From contig NC_087067.1 in the NCBI RefSeq assembly GCF_963678635.1, forward strand, positions 10,955,716 through 11,019,715: a stretch of DNA of 64,000 nt, read 5' to 3'. Below the pieces are notes generated by a model. It was not told where the DNA came from. It was given only the letters and a program-made list of their open reading frames with translations, and did not search any database. This document shows, piece after piece, positions 12,173-23,493 of the stretch. The DNA comes from Symsagittifera roscoffensis (Eukaryota > Xenacoelomorpha > Acoela > Convolutidae). A program made the position numbers and the translations under genes. Every line of letters begins with the position of its first letter. Position 1 is the first letter of the stretch.

Positions 12173-12187
12173 CACCCAGGAGCGCCA
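12173..12187 (-). other. Candidate primer-binding site of copy A
   Basis: On the minus strand, TGGCGCTCCTGGGTG follows the LTR end after a short T-rich gap. TTTTTATGGCGCTCCTG is conserved in copies A, B and D. TGG at the start fits pairing with a tRNA 3' CCA, but I could not identify the tRNA. Confidence 0.5.
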
Positions 12188-12199
12188 TAAAAACGCTAT

Positions 12200-12529
12200 G
12201 TATCAGTCGCCTTCTTAAATCACATATGAGGTTAAAGAAGTTGGCTCAAGAGTCAGGGACAATATCTCTTGTGTTTTTCTACCTCAAGCGGTCCGAGCTA
12301 ATTCGTTTCACTTGCGACATGAGAATAAAAACCCTTGTTACAGCTTAAAGGCTACTACCAAAATACCCACACCCCCACTCTAGATATTAGGAACGTCCCC
12401 ATACTCAGGTCTCAAAATACCTAAAATACGCGAACGTCGTTAAAAACAGGGTCGAAACCTTCCGTATAGTTACTTTTTATTAGACAGTGGATTTTTGATT
12501 CATTTCAGATGGATCAACCTAAAACTCTC
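12200..12529 (-). repeat. Truncated 5' LTR of copy A
   Basis: This is the downstream part of the LTR in minus orientation. It includes the TTGATTCAT-N5-ATGGATCAA palindrome (12,495-12,517) and the CTCTTGAGCC-type block near the LTR end. It is cut at 12,529, where the TG end of the copy B LTR begins, so all upstream U3 sequence is missing. Confidence 0.75.
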
Positions 12530-13332
12530 TGTGCAAGTCGCTCATATTTAGAAGTTTGACCTTGAGCAACGCGAGACATAATTTTGGGGTGAAATGGAAT
12601 TTTTAAAAAATTCGAATTGAGGATGTCATGCTCAACTTTCTCGCGACAACTGAAAATCTCAAAAAACTAAGATCAGAACAACAGAACTACAACCGCGGGA
12701 AAGTGGTCGGAAAAAGCAGCGGGAAATTGCTATTCGCACTTACCAGAAATAATATCACACTAGAGTAGAGCTGTCTTATCTTAAAACAGAAGGCAGACCA
12801 ATTGCGAACAAAGAAGAGACGAATTAGAAGTGGACCAGAGTGAACCTTCGTTGGAAAGGTGGACAACCGAAATCTCCCAATGGTCCAGTACCAAAACTCA
12901 ACTTTAGAGCTAAAACTCAATACTCGAGCTGAAACTCATTGATTTAAAACTTCTCGAGTTAAACTTAATTCCATTTATGCTAGAGTTGCTGGTTAATTTA
13001 GTTACTCCAATTCTAGAGTGTGCCGGTATGTAAATATCCAATTTAGATTTCTTGAGCGTGTTTTACATTTGTTATATTGAGGTAGGGAGAGTTTTAGGTT
13101 GATCCATCTGAAATAGATCAAAGTTCCATTGTCTAATAAAGGGTAACTGTACGGACTGTTCCGACCCTGTTTTTAACGGCGTTCGCGTATTTTGGGTATT
13201 TTGAGACCTAAAATTGGCTCCGATCGTTCGAGGTGGAATAACACAAGAGATAATGTCCCTGACTCTTGAGCCAATGATTATAGGGCCTATTTTTTTAAAC
13301 CTCATATGTGATTTAAGTAGGCGACTGTTACA
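12530..13332 (+). repeat. 5' LTR of copy B
   Basis: It begins TGTGCAAGTCGCTCATATTT and ends TGTTACA, aligning with the LTRs of C (35,741) and D (48,480). It contains the palindrome TTGATCCAT-N5-ATAGATCAA at 13,100-13,122. Relative to A and C it lacks about 100 bp, including their G/C-run segment, between GACCTAA and ATTGGCTCCGA. The exact 3' end is uncertain by about a dozen bases. Confidence 0.75.
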
Positions 13333-13343
13333 AAGTGTTTTTA

Positions 13344-13360
13344 TGGCGCTCCTGTGTTGT
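13344..13360 (+). other. Candidate primer-binding site of copy B
   Basis: TGGCGCTCCTG is preceded by GTTTTTA, identical in copies A and D over this core. It is placed just after the LTR, as expected for first-strand priming. Confidence 0.5.
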
Positions 13361-14899
13361 TTTTACGACATCATGACTACGGAGTCGAACCCACTTGACA
13401 CGGCTCCGGCCTTCATGCCCATTCTAGAGTACCGGTGATACGGTTCAGCGGGAACGTGTAAACCTTCCGGTTTTACCGTGATAACTTGTTAAGAAAACTC
13501 GAGAAAATTTCCTGGTACGCTCTCCGAACGAGTCCTAGCTAACCGAGTAGGGGGGGGGGGGGGTAACTGGGGGGACAAAAAACTAGCAAAAAGACAAAAA
13601 GCGAAACAAAACCAAGCAAGAATAGAAAAAGGAACAAAAACCATGAAACAAAAAAGGACAGTGACTTTGATTTCATATTATTTGGATCAAACCTTCATTT
13701 AAAACGTATAACTATACTGCTTTCATAAGACCAATCGTTTCGATCAAATCAGCAATTTTATACAGGTGCCCGAGTTTGGGGCGTTGTTAAGGCTTTTCAG
13801 ATAGATTGCAACCTCACTGGACAACTAGGAAACTTGACTGGAAAAGGTGACCAGCCAAGCAGGAAAGCGGTTCACAGGAAGGGGACCCGACAGGTGCTGC
13901 ACACACCAAAGAAACATCCAGCAAGGACAAGAACAAACAGAGAAGGGCACACAGGGGTGTTCTGTTTTGTCAATCGACGGACCACTGGGATAGGTCAAGT
14001 GGGAAAGTGGTTCTGGTGAGAGGCGTTGGACACGCCAAGGAGACAGCCAGCACGGAATCAAAACAACCAGATTAGGACAGACAGGGGTGTTCTGTTTGGT
14101 CAAACGGGTATCGTTAAACTCCACATTACATTATAGGAAATAAGTGTAAAATTGGATAAGCGGATTTCCACTACTTTGAGGATACGTTTTTACTTGAGCA
14201 GAGCTTGGAAACAGGTTCTACGGTTTTCCCTCAAGAGGTTTACCACCCATCGCGCCTAAGGTAAATTTCGGCTTAAGAGGGGGGCTTAATAGGGAGGAGG
14301 TTAGAAGGGGGGCTGGTTAAGTTAGAGGTTGGCGGTTGCAAATTGTAAAAAGGGGGACACATTATAGTAACTAATCAATTGATATTGTCGATTTATTTAC
14401 ATTAGTAAATCCAGAGTCTGGGAAGATTTGTAACGCGAGGATATCCAAAATTAAGATTGAATTAAGGTAGGTACCCTGGTCGGATCGGGTGGGGGATCGG
14501 AAATAGACAGTTTTTGAAACCCGGAAGGAGAATACCCCATAAGAACGTTAGTAGGGGGGAGGAAAACGCGTGACAATCAGGTACCAGACATTTTTTTCAT
14601 GAAAGGACGTCATTGGTCACCTTTGAATTTTAGGTCGGTTCATCTTTCGGTTTTTATCATTTTCTCGCTTAAGTTTTTTTGTGTTTTCGGGACTAATTTT
14701 ATCGGTTTATGGCGAACAGGTGACCATAAGACACCTGCTAACAAGTTGGGTTTTAAGTTGCATCAGATTAATAAAGGGAGATAAATAACAGGGGGTAGTA
14801 ATTAAAACTCAGTAAGGTTGGGTTTTGCGGAAACTTTTATACTAGAGCTCAAGTGGTGGTACCGGGGATAATGATCTAAGGGTCCCAACACCGTAGAAG
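13361..14899 (+). other. Copy B untranslated leader with G-run and 150-bp duplication
   Basis: This is the inverted counterpart of the copy A leader. It holds a run of 14 G at 13,550-13,563, where copy A has only six C, indicating slippage. The 150-bp tandem duplication lies at about 13,820-14,105. No gene is visible. Short frames here are not conserved as protein. Confidence 0.7.
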
Positions 14900-14924
14900 A
14901 AGAGATCCGAGTGTATCAACGCTA

Positions 14925-15660
14925 GTGCAAGGAGGTCTTGGGACAGTGCAAGGATGTCTTGGGACAGTACGAAGAGGTCCTGGGACAGTACGAAGAGGTC
15001 TTGGGACAGTAGGTCTTGGGACAGCAGGTCTTGGGACAGTAGGTCTTGAGTCAGTAGGTATTGGGACAACAAGTCTTGGGACAAGTGGGTCTTGGGACAG
15101 TAGGTCTTGGGACAGTAGGTCTTGGGAAAGTAGGTCTTGGGACATTAGGTCTTGGGACAGTAGGTCTTGGGACAGTAGGTCTTGGGACAGTACGTCTTGG
15201 GACAGCAGGTCTTGGGACAGTACGTCTTGGGACAGTAGGTCTTGGGTCAGTAGGTCTTGGGACAGTAGGTCTTGGGACAGTAGGTCTTGGGACAGTAGGT
15301 CTTGGGACAGTAGGTCTTGGGACAGCAGGTCTTGGGACAGTGGGTCTTGGGACAGTAGGTAGGTCTTGGGACAGTAGGTCTTGGAACAGTAGGTCTTGGG
15401 ACAGCGCGGAGTGTCCCAACAGTTGAGTGGTAGGTCCTGGGAAAATGCGAAGTGTCCAACACTTGAGTGGTAAGTCTGGGGACAGTGCGAAGTGTCCCAA
15501 CACTTGAGTGGTAGGTCTTGGGATAGTGTGAAGTGTCCCAACACTTGGTCGAAGGGTCTTGGGGCAGTACCAGGTGTCCCAACACTAGGTCTTGGGACAG
15601 TACAAAGTGTCGCAACACTAGGACGAGAGGTCTTGCGATAGTTTAAAGTGTCCCATCACT
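14925..15660. repeat. 15-bp tandem repeats GTCTTGGGACAGTAG plus longer units
   Basis: From about 14,980 to 15,405, roughly 27 units of 15 bp read GGTCTTGGGACAGTA with few changes. Flanking them on the right (15,405-15,660) are about four 55-60 bp units of the same type as the copy A minisatellite in opposite orientation (AGTGTCCCAACACTTGAG). The 15-bp period keeps all frames open, which explains long pseudo-ORFs on both strands. These are not genes. Confidence 0.92.
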
Positions 15661-15837
15661 TGAGTAAAAGCACAAAAAACCAATCAGAACGATTAAAAAA
15701 CAGCCAAGTCCGCTCCATCAATATTACTTAATGATTTTTTCTCAAGAAAATTGGGAATAAATTTTAGATTTTTATCTGTAGAATAGAAACTTGTAAATAG
15801 TAAAATTATAAATCAGGAAAAATTGTAACTAAAAATC

Positions 15838-18250
15838 ATGAGGCGAAGTAGGGTACCGATAGCAGACAAAAGAGTACTAGAGTCAAATAAAAAAACATAT
15901 TTCGTCGCAAGGGAAAGCGACACTATCGAATCCGAAAGTAATGAGAACGAACTTTTCAGTGAGCATGGTCAACAAAAAAAGCGCAAAAGAAAACCAGACG
16001 AAAGTAAGCCCTGTTTAAGGACAAACGGTACCTGCTATAGAAATCGATCTTCAGAGACCAGATCAGAGTGTTGATGAAGTGGAAAGGAAAACAACGGAAC
16101 CGACACCAATGCCGAATGCGGAAGAACAGGAAAAGAAGACGATAGAGCTCTCGCCGATTGATATTGTAGAAGATGCAACAAACAACACGCCAGAAACGAT
16201 AAAAGATGATTCTCAAACAAAAAGAATGTCGTTCACAGAGAGGATTGCAATGATGGTCCGAATGAAAACAAGAGAAAAGGTGGAAGTAGTACCAACAACC
16301 GAGAAACGCAAGACATTTGGAACAATTTCTGCAATAACAACAGAAGGCAATCAAAACGATGAGCAGATTGAACCAGGGGCAACAGCTAACCATGGGAAAA
16401 CAGCTAACCATGGGGCAACAGCTAATAATGAAAAAACAATTTCTCTTGAGCTGGGCGACTTGATGGCAAAGTTCGAGCAAATCGACAAAAAAATGAAGTG
16501 CAGTGAAGAGGATCGACAAGAGCTAAAGAAGGAAAAACGATATAATAAGAACGAGAACCTAGACAAATGTTTCAACCTGGCAAGGGCGACGGAAGAACAG
16601 CTAGAGCAGATGTCAGACAAGGTGGAGGCTACCGACAAAGAGCGAGAGAAAATATCAAAAAGGACATGCAGGAAATGAAGCAACGGTATGACACTGTGAT
16701 CAACAAGTTGTGGAGTCTAGAGACGAGAATAGGCACAATGAGCAAAGACCAAAGTGAAAGTTCATGTGCAATACAGTGTAAACTGGAGGCCCTCTTGAGA
16801 AACTCTACAGCACAAGACAAGCTGGTAGCAGATAGAACGCAAGGCAACAGAGTTGATTTTAAAGAACCACAACGAAATAAACGGGGTCCACACCGTTACC
16901 CTGGAGTGCAGCGAGCACAGGGGCAGGGGGGCCAAGACAATCATGAAGGGTGGAACCACGAACTCGACAAAATGCGCCAGGGGATTCCACCACGAGCACT
17001 AATATAGGACACGATGCCGTGACATGGGCTAACACCTGGGAAATGATGATCATGACACTGGAAGCGTTCGCTACAAGGAACAATGATTCGAGTGAAAGAG
17101 GAGGTGGCAAATCCAGGAAAACCTTCAAGAAACCGAAGGAGTTTAAAGATGACTCAGATGGATGCATCGACACATGGGTAGAAGTCATGAGGCTACACTT
17201 GGAACAAGACAACTTGAATGACAAAAGGCAGGCCTGCACGGCAATACTGAGCAACCTAGAAGGCACAGCGTTAAAATGTGTAGTTGGAAAGAAGGAAGAG
17301 GAACGTGATACTGCGGACAAGATCTTCGAGATAATGCTGAACCGATTCGGATCAGGAATGAAGGGCCACCAAGCTATGATGAGATTTGAAAAAAAAAGAC
17401 AAAGGGAGTCAATCGATCAATTCCTGGATGATCATAAGAGCTTGAGAAGGAAGAGTCATCCAGAAGAATCAACAAACAGACGAAACTTCAGCATCGCTTC
17501 GAAGTTTATCGATGGGGAAAAAAGATGACTTGAGAACAATGTTGGCAACGTACTATACATTTTCGAAAGATGTTGCACCAACTCCGGAAGAGATGAGACA
17601 AAAAACAAGGGAGTACATGCTGATGAAACCGAAGAAGTATCCCTACTCAGAAAATAGAAACATGCAGGGAGTAAGTCAACCACAAAGGTCGTCGTGGTAC
17701 AAGCCTAGAGATGATATGGACAAACGTAGGTCATGCGCAAATTGCGGATCAGCGGATCATCATGTAGCAATTTGCACGACATACAAGCAAGGCATGGAAA
17801 GTCTAGGATATGCGCCGGACGAAGAAGATAAGAGCCAAACGGAGGAACATGAGTTCTATAGTGACTTAATCATCGAGATAGGTGCTAAGTGCTTCTTCTG
17901 CAATCAAGAAGGTCATTTCAGGATGGACTGTCCGTTGTTTTGGGAGGCGGTGAAGAACCAAAATCACCCCAAACACAGACTAGCACTAGCTGCGGTACAG
18001 AAAAGGAGGAATGGCCAAGCCGAATTTGACACGATAAACACGGAGGCTGAGAGTGCAGAACTATCGACAAAAACGGTGAAAGCTGTAACGCAAGTCAAAA
18101 ACGCCATAGAAGCTGAAGCAAGGTATTCTCTGGAAATAAAATATGAGAAAGCAGCTGCGGAGGCTATCAACAAAATAAAACAAGACCTTGCGACGAAAGC
18201 GATCGAGCAACGACTGAAGCAGGAAACTGAGAGGCAGAAGTTGAATGAGA
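15838..18250 (+). pseudogene. Copy B gag
   Basis: An ATG at 15,838 begins a basic N-terminal segment that stops at 16,074. The frame continues after shifts at about 16,070, 16,670, 16,950 and 17,515. Visible parts are the coiled coil (ELGDLMAKFEQIDKKMKC, 16,450-16,640), the Gag core (DGCIDTWVEVMRLHLEQDN to RFGSGMKGHQAMMRFEKK, 17,160-17,400) and two CCHC knuckles (CANCGSADHHVAIC near 17,736 and CFFCNQEGHFRMDC near 17,890). Homology to copies C and D is strong through the whole length. It is inactivated by the frameshifts. Confidence 0.8.
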
Positions 18251-19524
18251 CATTGTGTAGGACGATGCCAGTGCCAGAAGCCGAAGAGGGTACGACAAGA
18301 AGTGGAAATTGCAATACTCTAAAGATGGTGACGAGAAAATCATTCGGCATAACAAAAATTGGAGCCAGAATAATGTCGATAATCACAGTGGGCGGTCACG
18401 AAGTAACGAGAAACCTGAGTGAACCGAGCGACCGAAAGAGAATGCACATTGATTTGTACGCAGATTACTCGAGTGTAATAAGTCCGCAGACAACTTCTAG
18501 AGCCTTGAAGGCACTTTTCACAAGGGGTGGCAGCAAGTCAGTCCGCGTCGAAAATAGGTACACGGTGGGCTACGGTCCGCATGAGCTAATGTCAAACATA
18601 GATGAAATAAACATCTAAACGAAGACCATGATAACATGTGACGAAGACCTAGCCGGACAGATCTATGTGGGTAGAGAAGAACTGAAAGTGAGATCGATTG
18701 GACACTGTGCCATGCTGGAGGAAGATGCAATGCATATCGGAACGCGGGTTACTGGAACAGAGCGGTCTTGAGCGTTATACCAATTGAAACTTGGGAACGG
18801 ATGGGCTTCGACAAAGAAGATCTGATAGACTCGAGATTACGGTTGTCGGCGGCAAATAAAGGGGCGCTGCGGGTACTAGGCAGGACACCAATAATAGCCC
18901 TAAACTTGGAGGAACACAACCTGTGGTTGAGCTTTCTTGTGGTGGAGACCCTAGATGAGTCTGACCAATTCATTTTAGGCAGAGATTTCATCAAAAAAGT
19001 TGACGTAACATTTGATCTAAACAATGCCATGTTCAGGATTCGGAACCCGGAAAGGAATCACGTAATTAAACCGGTAAATAATGGCGAAAGAGAATAAAGC
19101 ACCGGTGTTCTTGAGTAGAAGGGTGAGATTGAAAGCAAACGAAGCGGTAATTGTAAGCTTGCGGATGAAAAATTATAATGAACGAAGTGACAACAAGCAA
19201 GTATGCATAGTGCCAAATCCAAATAGTCAAAATGCTGCTATTTTAGGAAGATCCTTCTCGATAACCAAGAGCGGCCTCTGCATCAGTGTCTTGTTGAATA
19301 CTCTTGATATACCCATCTTAATCCAGAGTCGAAAGAAACCGGGATACACTCTACCCGTGAAAACTCGATATGAAATGACTGAAAATGTAAAAGAAAATGA
19401 AGTTCTCGATTGTCCCAGTCCTAGGGATAAGATTTGTTTCTTGCGAAGATTGAAGAAAATAAAATATTCATCAGGTCCTGTGAAATCGCTTAAGTCAGAG
19501 ACAGACGATGGATTTTCGAGCTGA
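18251..19524 (+). pseudogene. Copy B protease region, active site deleted
   Basis: The conserved pre-protease segment (LSEPSDRK, ISPQTTSRAL) is followed by a stop at 18,616. Near 18,745 a deletion of about 60 bp plus local changes removes the segment that contains the catalytic DTGA in copies A, C and D. The following IPIETWERMGFDKEDL and ILGRDFIKK blocks remain (18,778-18,990). A downstream conserved block of unknown role (KAPVFLSRRVRLKANEA, 19,093 onward) is open to 19,524. Without the catalytic aspartate the protease is dead. Confidence 0.75.
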
Positions 19525-19539
19525 TCGAATTTTCCGGAA

Positions 19540-20890
19540 AGACCCACACTAGAGGAATTGGAAATGGATAAATCGGTTTCACCAGAAATAGAGCACTTGA
19601 GGGGCAAATTAACGGACGAACAGCTCGAAGCCATCGTGGACGTACTAGAGCGGAATGAGGACGTTTTTTCGAAACATAAGGCATACAAGGGATATTTTAA
19701 TTTTGTTGAACACGAGATAGAGCTTGAAGAGTCGGCGGTACCGCACCGGGAGGGGGCGAGGCGTATGACCCTTAACAAATCGGATGCATGTAGAAAAGAG
19801 ATAGAAACATTACTAGAGTATGATATGATAGAACCATCCAAATCACCATGGGCGTGTGGAGTAGTGATGGCTAAAAAGAAAGGCGATCAAATTAGGTTTT
19901 GCTGTGACTTTCGATATCCGAATTCCGTTAAGGTGCAGGATGTCTATCTCATACCTAGAATTGATGAGAGCCTCTCGAAATTAAGATACGCCCTTGGTTT
20001 AGGATCAGTTTTTTGGCAAGTTCCACTGAGGAAGCGAGGCAGGGAGAAAAGAGGATTTTCCTGCGAGCTGGGGCTGTTTCAATTGAAAAGAAAGCCTTTT
20101 GGTCTTTGCAATTCCACGGCAACGTTTCAACGACTGATGGCAGATGCACTGATGGTATATGTTCAACGAGATGCACTGTAACGAAGAAATACGGCAACCT
20201 GGTGATGTGCTACGTGGACGATGTGCTAATAGCGACACCTACACTAGAGGACCACATCGAGCGACTAGACGAGGTGTTCGCCTGCATAAAGAGATCGGGA
20301 CTGAAATGCAAGCCATCAAAGTGCGAGATACTCAAGGACTCGATTAAATACCTGGGGAGGATGGTTGATAGACATGGCATCAGACCATACCCAAATGCAG
20401 TAGAAGCGGAACCTGGAAATAACCGAAAACGGAACATCAACTGATGAGTTTCTTGGATTTTGCGAACTATTACAGGGAGTTCATCAAGGCTATAGGGACA
20501 AAGTGTACCCGCTGCAACAACTCATGAGGCACAAAGGCAAGAAATTTACGTGGAACAATGCAGCAGAAGAGTCATTCCAAAGCCAAAGAATAAAGAAAGA
20601 GCTGTGTGAAGCAACGGTGCTAGGTATGCCAACGGAAAGAGGAATGTCGGTAGAAGCGATTTCTGGCATTCTCCATCAAGGGCAGAGCTGGTCGACAATA
20701 GAGCACTCAACTGGTTGAAAACATACTCAATGGATCAGAGCTACATTGGGAGGTGGATAGTTCGTCTGGATCGATACAACATGATAATTGAACACAGGAC
20801 AAGAGACAAACATCAAAATGTCGATACCTTGAGTAAGAAGACGGAGTTCTACGAGAGACAGGAATAGAGGGAGGCAGATAGGCCAGAAAT
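19540..20890 (+). pseudogene. Copy B reverse transcriptase and partial RNase H
   Basis: RT begins with the EHEIELEESAVPHREGARRMT block (19,707 on) and continues through SKSPWACGVVMAKKKGDQ, CCDFRY, LGSVFWQVPL and the catalytic MCYVDDVLIATP (about 20,205-20,240), reached after a frameshift near 20,170. The thumb contains KPSKCEILKDSIKYLGRM. RNase H is reduced: the segment after SGILHQ is joined to VDNRALNWLKTYSMDQSYIG by a deletion near 20,690. Several shifts make it non-functional. Confidence 0.78.
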
Positions 20891-21886
20891 CAAAGATGGC
20901 TTTTCCTTCATGGATAAGGAAACGTACGTACAATAGCTTTCCACTCACGAGGTGGCTCGACAAGTCTGGTAAACCTATAGAAGATCTTCCCGAGTTACCA
21001 GAGGAGCGTCCAGAGAAAACAATCTTGAAAAGAAACCGAGGGATGCCAATGGAGGTAATGCTCGAGTCGAAAATTGTGAGGGAAACACTCAAGGCAAAAG
21101 GCTATGATCTCAACCAAGTAGAAGCGGGAAGGGCAGAGATAGGTGATGAATTGAGGAGATTACTCCAGAAACTAGCAGACGCTAAACCCATAGTCCGGAA
21201 AAAAGGTAAAGAGGAACCAGAAGTCACAATATTGAGAAGGAATGATGCGGATGGTAGCGAGGACTCCTTGAAAGAAAAACAACCTGACAAAAAGAAGTTG
21301 TGCAGTCATTGGTTGAGAGAATCCCTAGGCGGAAGACATACTTAGGCGGACAATGTTTAAGAAGAAGAAAATGGCAATTAGGGAAGAGGCTGATCACCTT
21401 GGATTGGGTCAAGAGTCCGGGGAGTGGCCCACTGCAGAAGAAGATGCTGAAGAGGAGAAATTGTCCGGGGAGTGTGAAGAAAGGGATGAAGACTCGGAGA
21501 AGAGCAGGAATGACCAAGATAGTCTATGTATGATATTGGCAGAAGAGAAGATGAGGAACCGCGACAGGGGCTACAGACTGACCGTTCCTCAGGAACGTAC
21601 AATTTGGATCAGCAGGAGGTGTGCGGAGGTGAAGAACTGGAGAAAATTGCAGTATCAAGGAAAACGTTCTGGGAGCTATCGTGCAATTCAAATGTCAGAA
21701 CAAACTTCGTGTCAGAACAAACTTCTTGAGGAGGATAGTTTGCGTCAAGCTGAAGGATGACATCCACAGTCCCGGAGAAGTTAAGAGTCAGATAATGGCA
21801 TTGAAGGAACACCTCAAGGCGAGATATAGGCTATCGGATCTGATACGAGCCCAGAAGAATGACAAGATGACGAGCAACCTCTCCAA
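20891..21886 (+). pseudogene. Copy B acidic linker between RNase H and integrase
   Basis: This linker is Lys/Glu-rich and has shifts at about 21,345, 21,700 and 21,900. It aligns with copy C 41,500-42,540. It carries two copies of the nucleotide motif GTCCGGGGAGT (21,414-21,425 with AG before it; 21,461-21,473 with TT). No catalytic motif is seen. Confidence 0.65.
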
Positions 21887-22733
21887 ATGGATCCGGACGG
21901 GGCCAAAGAGAAAAGGGATCTGGAGGAAGACAGCAACAGAATCTTGAGCCAGTTCTACAAGGAGAGAAAAGATTTACTCTATCACACAGCGGATGGGGTG
22001 GTGGCATGCAGAAGAAAGGACGAGGAGAAGGTACTACACAAGCATAACATCATCATACTACCACAGTTGTACCAGACGGAAGTGTTATTCAGATCGCACA
22101 ACCAAATGGGACACCAGGGGATAGACAAGGTACAACAGAGAATACTACACAGGTTTGATTGGCCGGGGTTAAGAATGGCTTGCGAGAGAAGTGTGAACGC
22201 ATGTCTGGCGTGCTTACAAGTGAAAGATCCAAGGAAAATGAAGTTCCCACTCAAGTCCGTAGAGAGCTCGGAGATTAACGAGGTCGTGCAGATAGACCAT
22301 CAGAAGATCTGCAAGACAGATTCGGGATACAACCAAATGTTGGTCATTATAGACCACTTAACGAAGTTGGCGGAAGCGGTGCCATGTCAAACAGCCTCAG
22401 CGGAGGAGACTTGTAACTAATCGATAACACATTGGATATCACGATATGGTTGTCCGATGACAATCTAGTCGGACAACGGGAAAGCCTTCGTGGGTGACCT
22501 AACAAAAGAGTTGATGAGGAGATCGCACATTGCTCAAGCACACTCAACAACTTACCATCCTCAGACTAACGGATTAGTGGAGAGACAGAACAGAACGCTG
22601 GTGAACATGCTCAGGGTGTATTGCTCGAGATTCATGACAGACTGGGATAAGTATCTGCCGCAAGTGGTATGGGCGTACAACAGCACGCAACACTCAACAA
22701 CAGGAATTAGCCCTTTCATGATGTTGCCGGGGC
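21887..22733 (+). pseudogene. Copy B integrase relic
   Basis: It keeps the His-His-Cys-Cys zinc-binding module (HNQMGHQGIDK to ACLACLQVKD, 22,097-22,220), the first acidic residue in QIDHQKIC (about 22,295), the SDNGKAFVGDLTKEL block (about 22,470-22,515) and the HPQTNGLVERQNR glutamate block (about 22,556-22,594). In-frame stops lie at about 22,418 and 22,468. The end is fused to the macro-like domain at 22,733, with the GPY/F and acidic region deleted. Confidence 0.78.
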
Positions 22734-22993
22734 TGGGAGGAATGTCTGCGCTTCCGCCATCACTTTCACAAGTTCCGGACAAATACCTGTGCTTCCTGGT
22801 AACAAGGGTCAATGAAAGGAACACGATAGACCCCGAACATCATGTGATGTTGGCACTTACGAGGCTGATGGACTTCATGGTCGAAAGAGGGATAATGGAG
22901 GTCTCAAGGCCGGTCTATGACCCAAACAGGGGCAAATTGAACCCTAGGGATTATAAGCCGTCCTACACGTGGTCTTTGCAGAAACGGAGATAA
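22734..22993 (+). pseudogene. Copy B macro-like domain fragment
   Basis: It starts in the middle of the domain at LGGMSALPPSLSQ and keeps KYLCFLVTRVNERN, ALTRLMDFMVERGI and PVYDPNRGKLNPR. A frameshift then garbles the last 20 residues. The N-terminal third of the domain is gone. Confidence 0.55.
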
Positions 22994-23493
22994 CGGTACA
23001 CCTGCACATGAATAACGCCTGAGTTTCAGGCGGACATGGAAGTCTCGAGTTGGATTAAAAGGGGGCACAAGTTAGGTACAAAGGGGCGCAAAGCAGGTAG
23101 ACGGATTTCAACGCAATTGGCATGACAATTAATTTTTAGAGAGTCAACGGTGCTAAAACATGAATTGAATCAGCATGCTCTTAAAATTTCTGATTGAGTT
23201 ACTTTAGTGAACTAGTTAGTGGGATAATGTTTTAAACACAATAATAAGGCGGGGCTTAGGTTAGGAACAGAACACCTTGGTCTAAAAACGGGTTTTATTT
23301 TCAGATTGATTTGCTAAATTAAACTGACGAACAAGTCACACTGACTCAAAGAAGAAAAAGAGATCTTGAGCAAGTTCTCTATTAGCAGTCTCAGAAAATA
23401 CTCTCAAGTTTAACTGGTAAGGTGTTCTCAAGTTCAATTTTAAAGGTATTCTCAAGTTGGTTAACACGTGAGATCAATTGAAGATAGTGACAA
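22994..23493 (+). promoter_or_regulatory. Copy B ORF1-ORF2 spacer with conserved box and 3' splice-site-like sequence
   Basis: This spacer is non-coding. Conserved with A and C are GGCATGACAATTAAT (23,119-23,133), GGTGCTAAAACATGAA (23,149-23,164) and GTCTAAAAACGGGTTTTATT followed by TTCAG at 23,300-23,304. The last resembles a 3' splice acceptor about 190 bp before the ORF2 ATG. Repeated TCTCAAGTT occurs at 23,400-23,460. Confidence 0.5.

Larger units (their letters stand above)
1..12529 (-). mobile_element. Copy A of the giant Ty3/gypsy-like LTR element, deleted, left-truncated by the window
   Basis: Reading on the minus strand from 12,529 leftward, the order is truncated LTR, candidate primer-binding site, leader with minisatellite, gag, protease, integrase, GPY/F, macro-like domain, spacer and second coding region, as in copies B-D. 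Stops and frameshifts are frequent. Large internal deletions remove the Gag core (around 7,640), the second zinc knuckle (around 7,460), all of RT and RNase H (around 6,300), part of the integrase C-terminus (around 5,520) and the second SGNH-like domain (around 1,450). The copy is non-autonomous and old. Its other LTR lies beyond the left edge. It stands head to head with copy B. Confidence 0.85.
10590..14890. repeat. Large imperfect inverted repeat formed by leaders and LTRs of copies A and B
   Basis: The left arm (about 10,590-12,529) and right arm (about 13,089-14,890) are reverse complements. Examples are the CCCCGGTACC block near 10,614 against GGTACCGGGGATAAT near 14,860, and GGAGTTTAACGATACCCG at 11,382 against its complement at 14,105-14,122. 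The asymmetric centre (12,530-13,088) is the U3 part of LTR B. The cause is head-to-head insertion of two related elements. Confidence 0.88.

Noticed and set aside
13550-13563. Poly-G run as a polypurine tract
   Set aside because: It lies in the 5' leader, not before a 3' LTR, and its length differs strongly between A and B, as expected for slippage.
14842-15618. Open frames on both strands of the 15-bp array
   Set aside because: A 15-bp period without stops opens all frames as five-residue repeats. There is no conservation in copy A.
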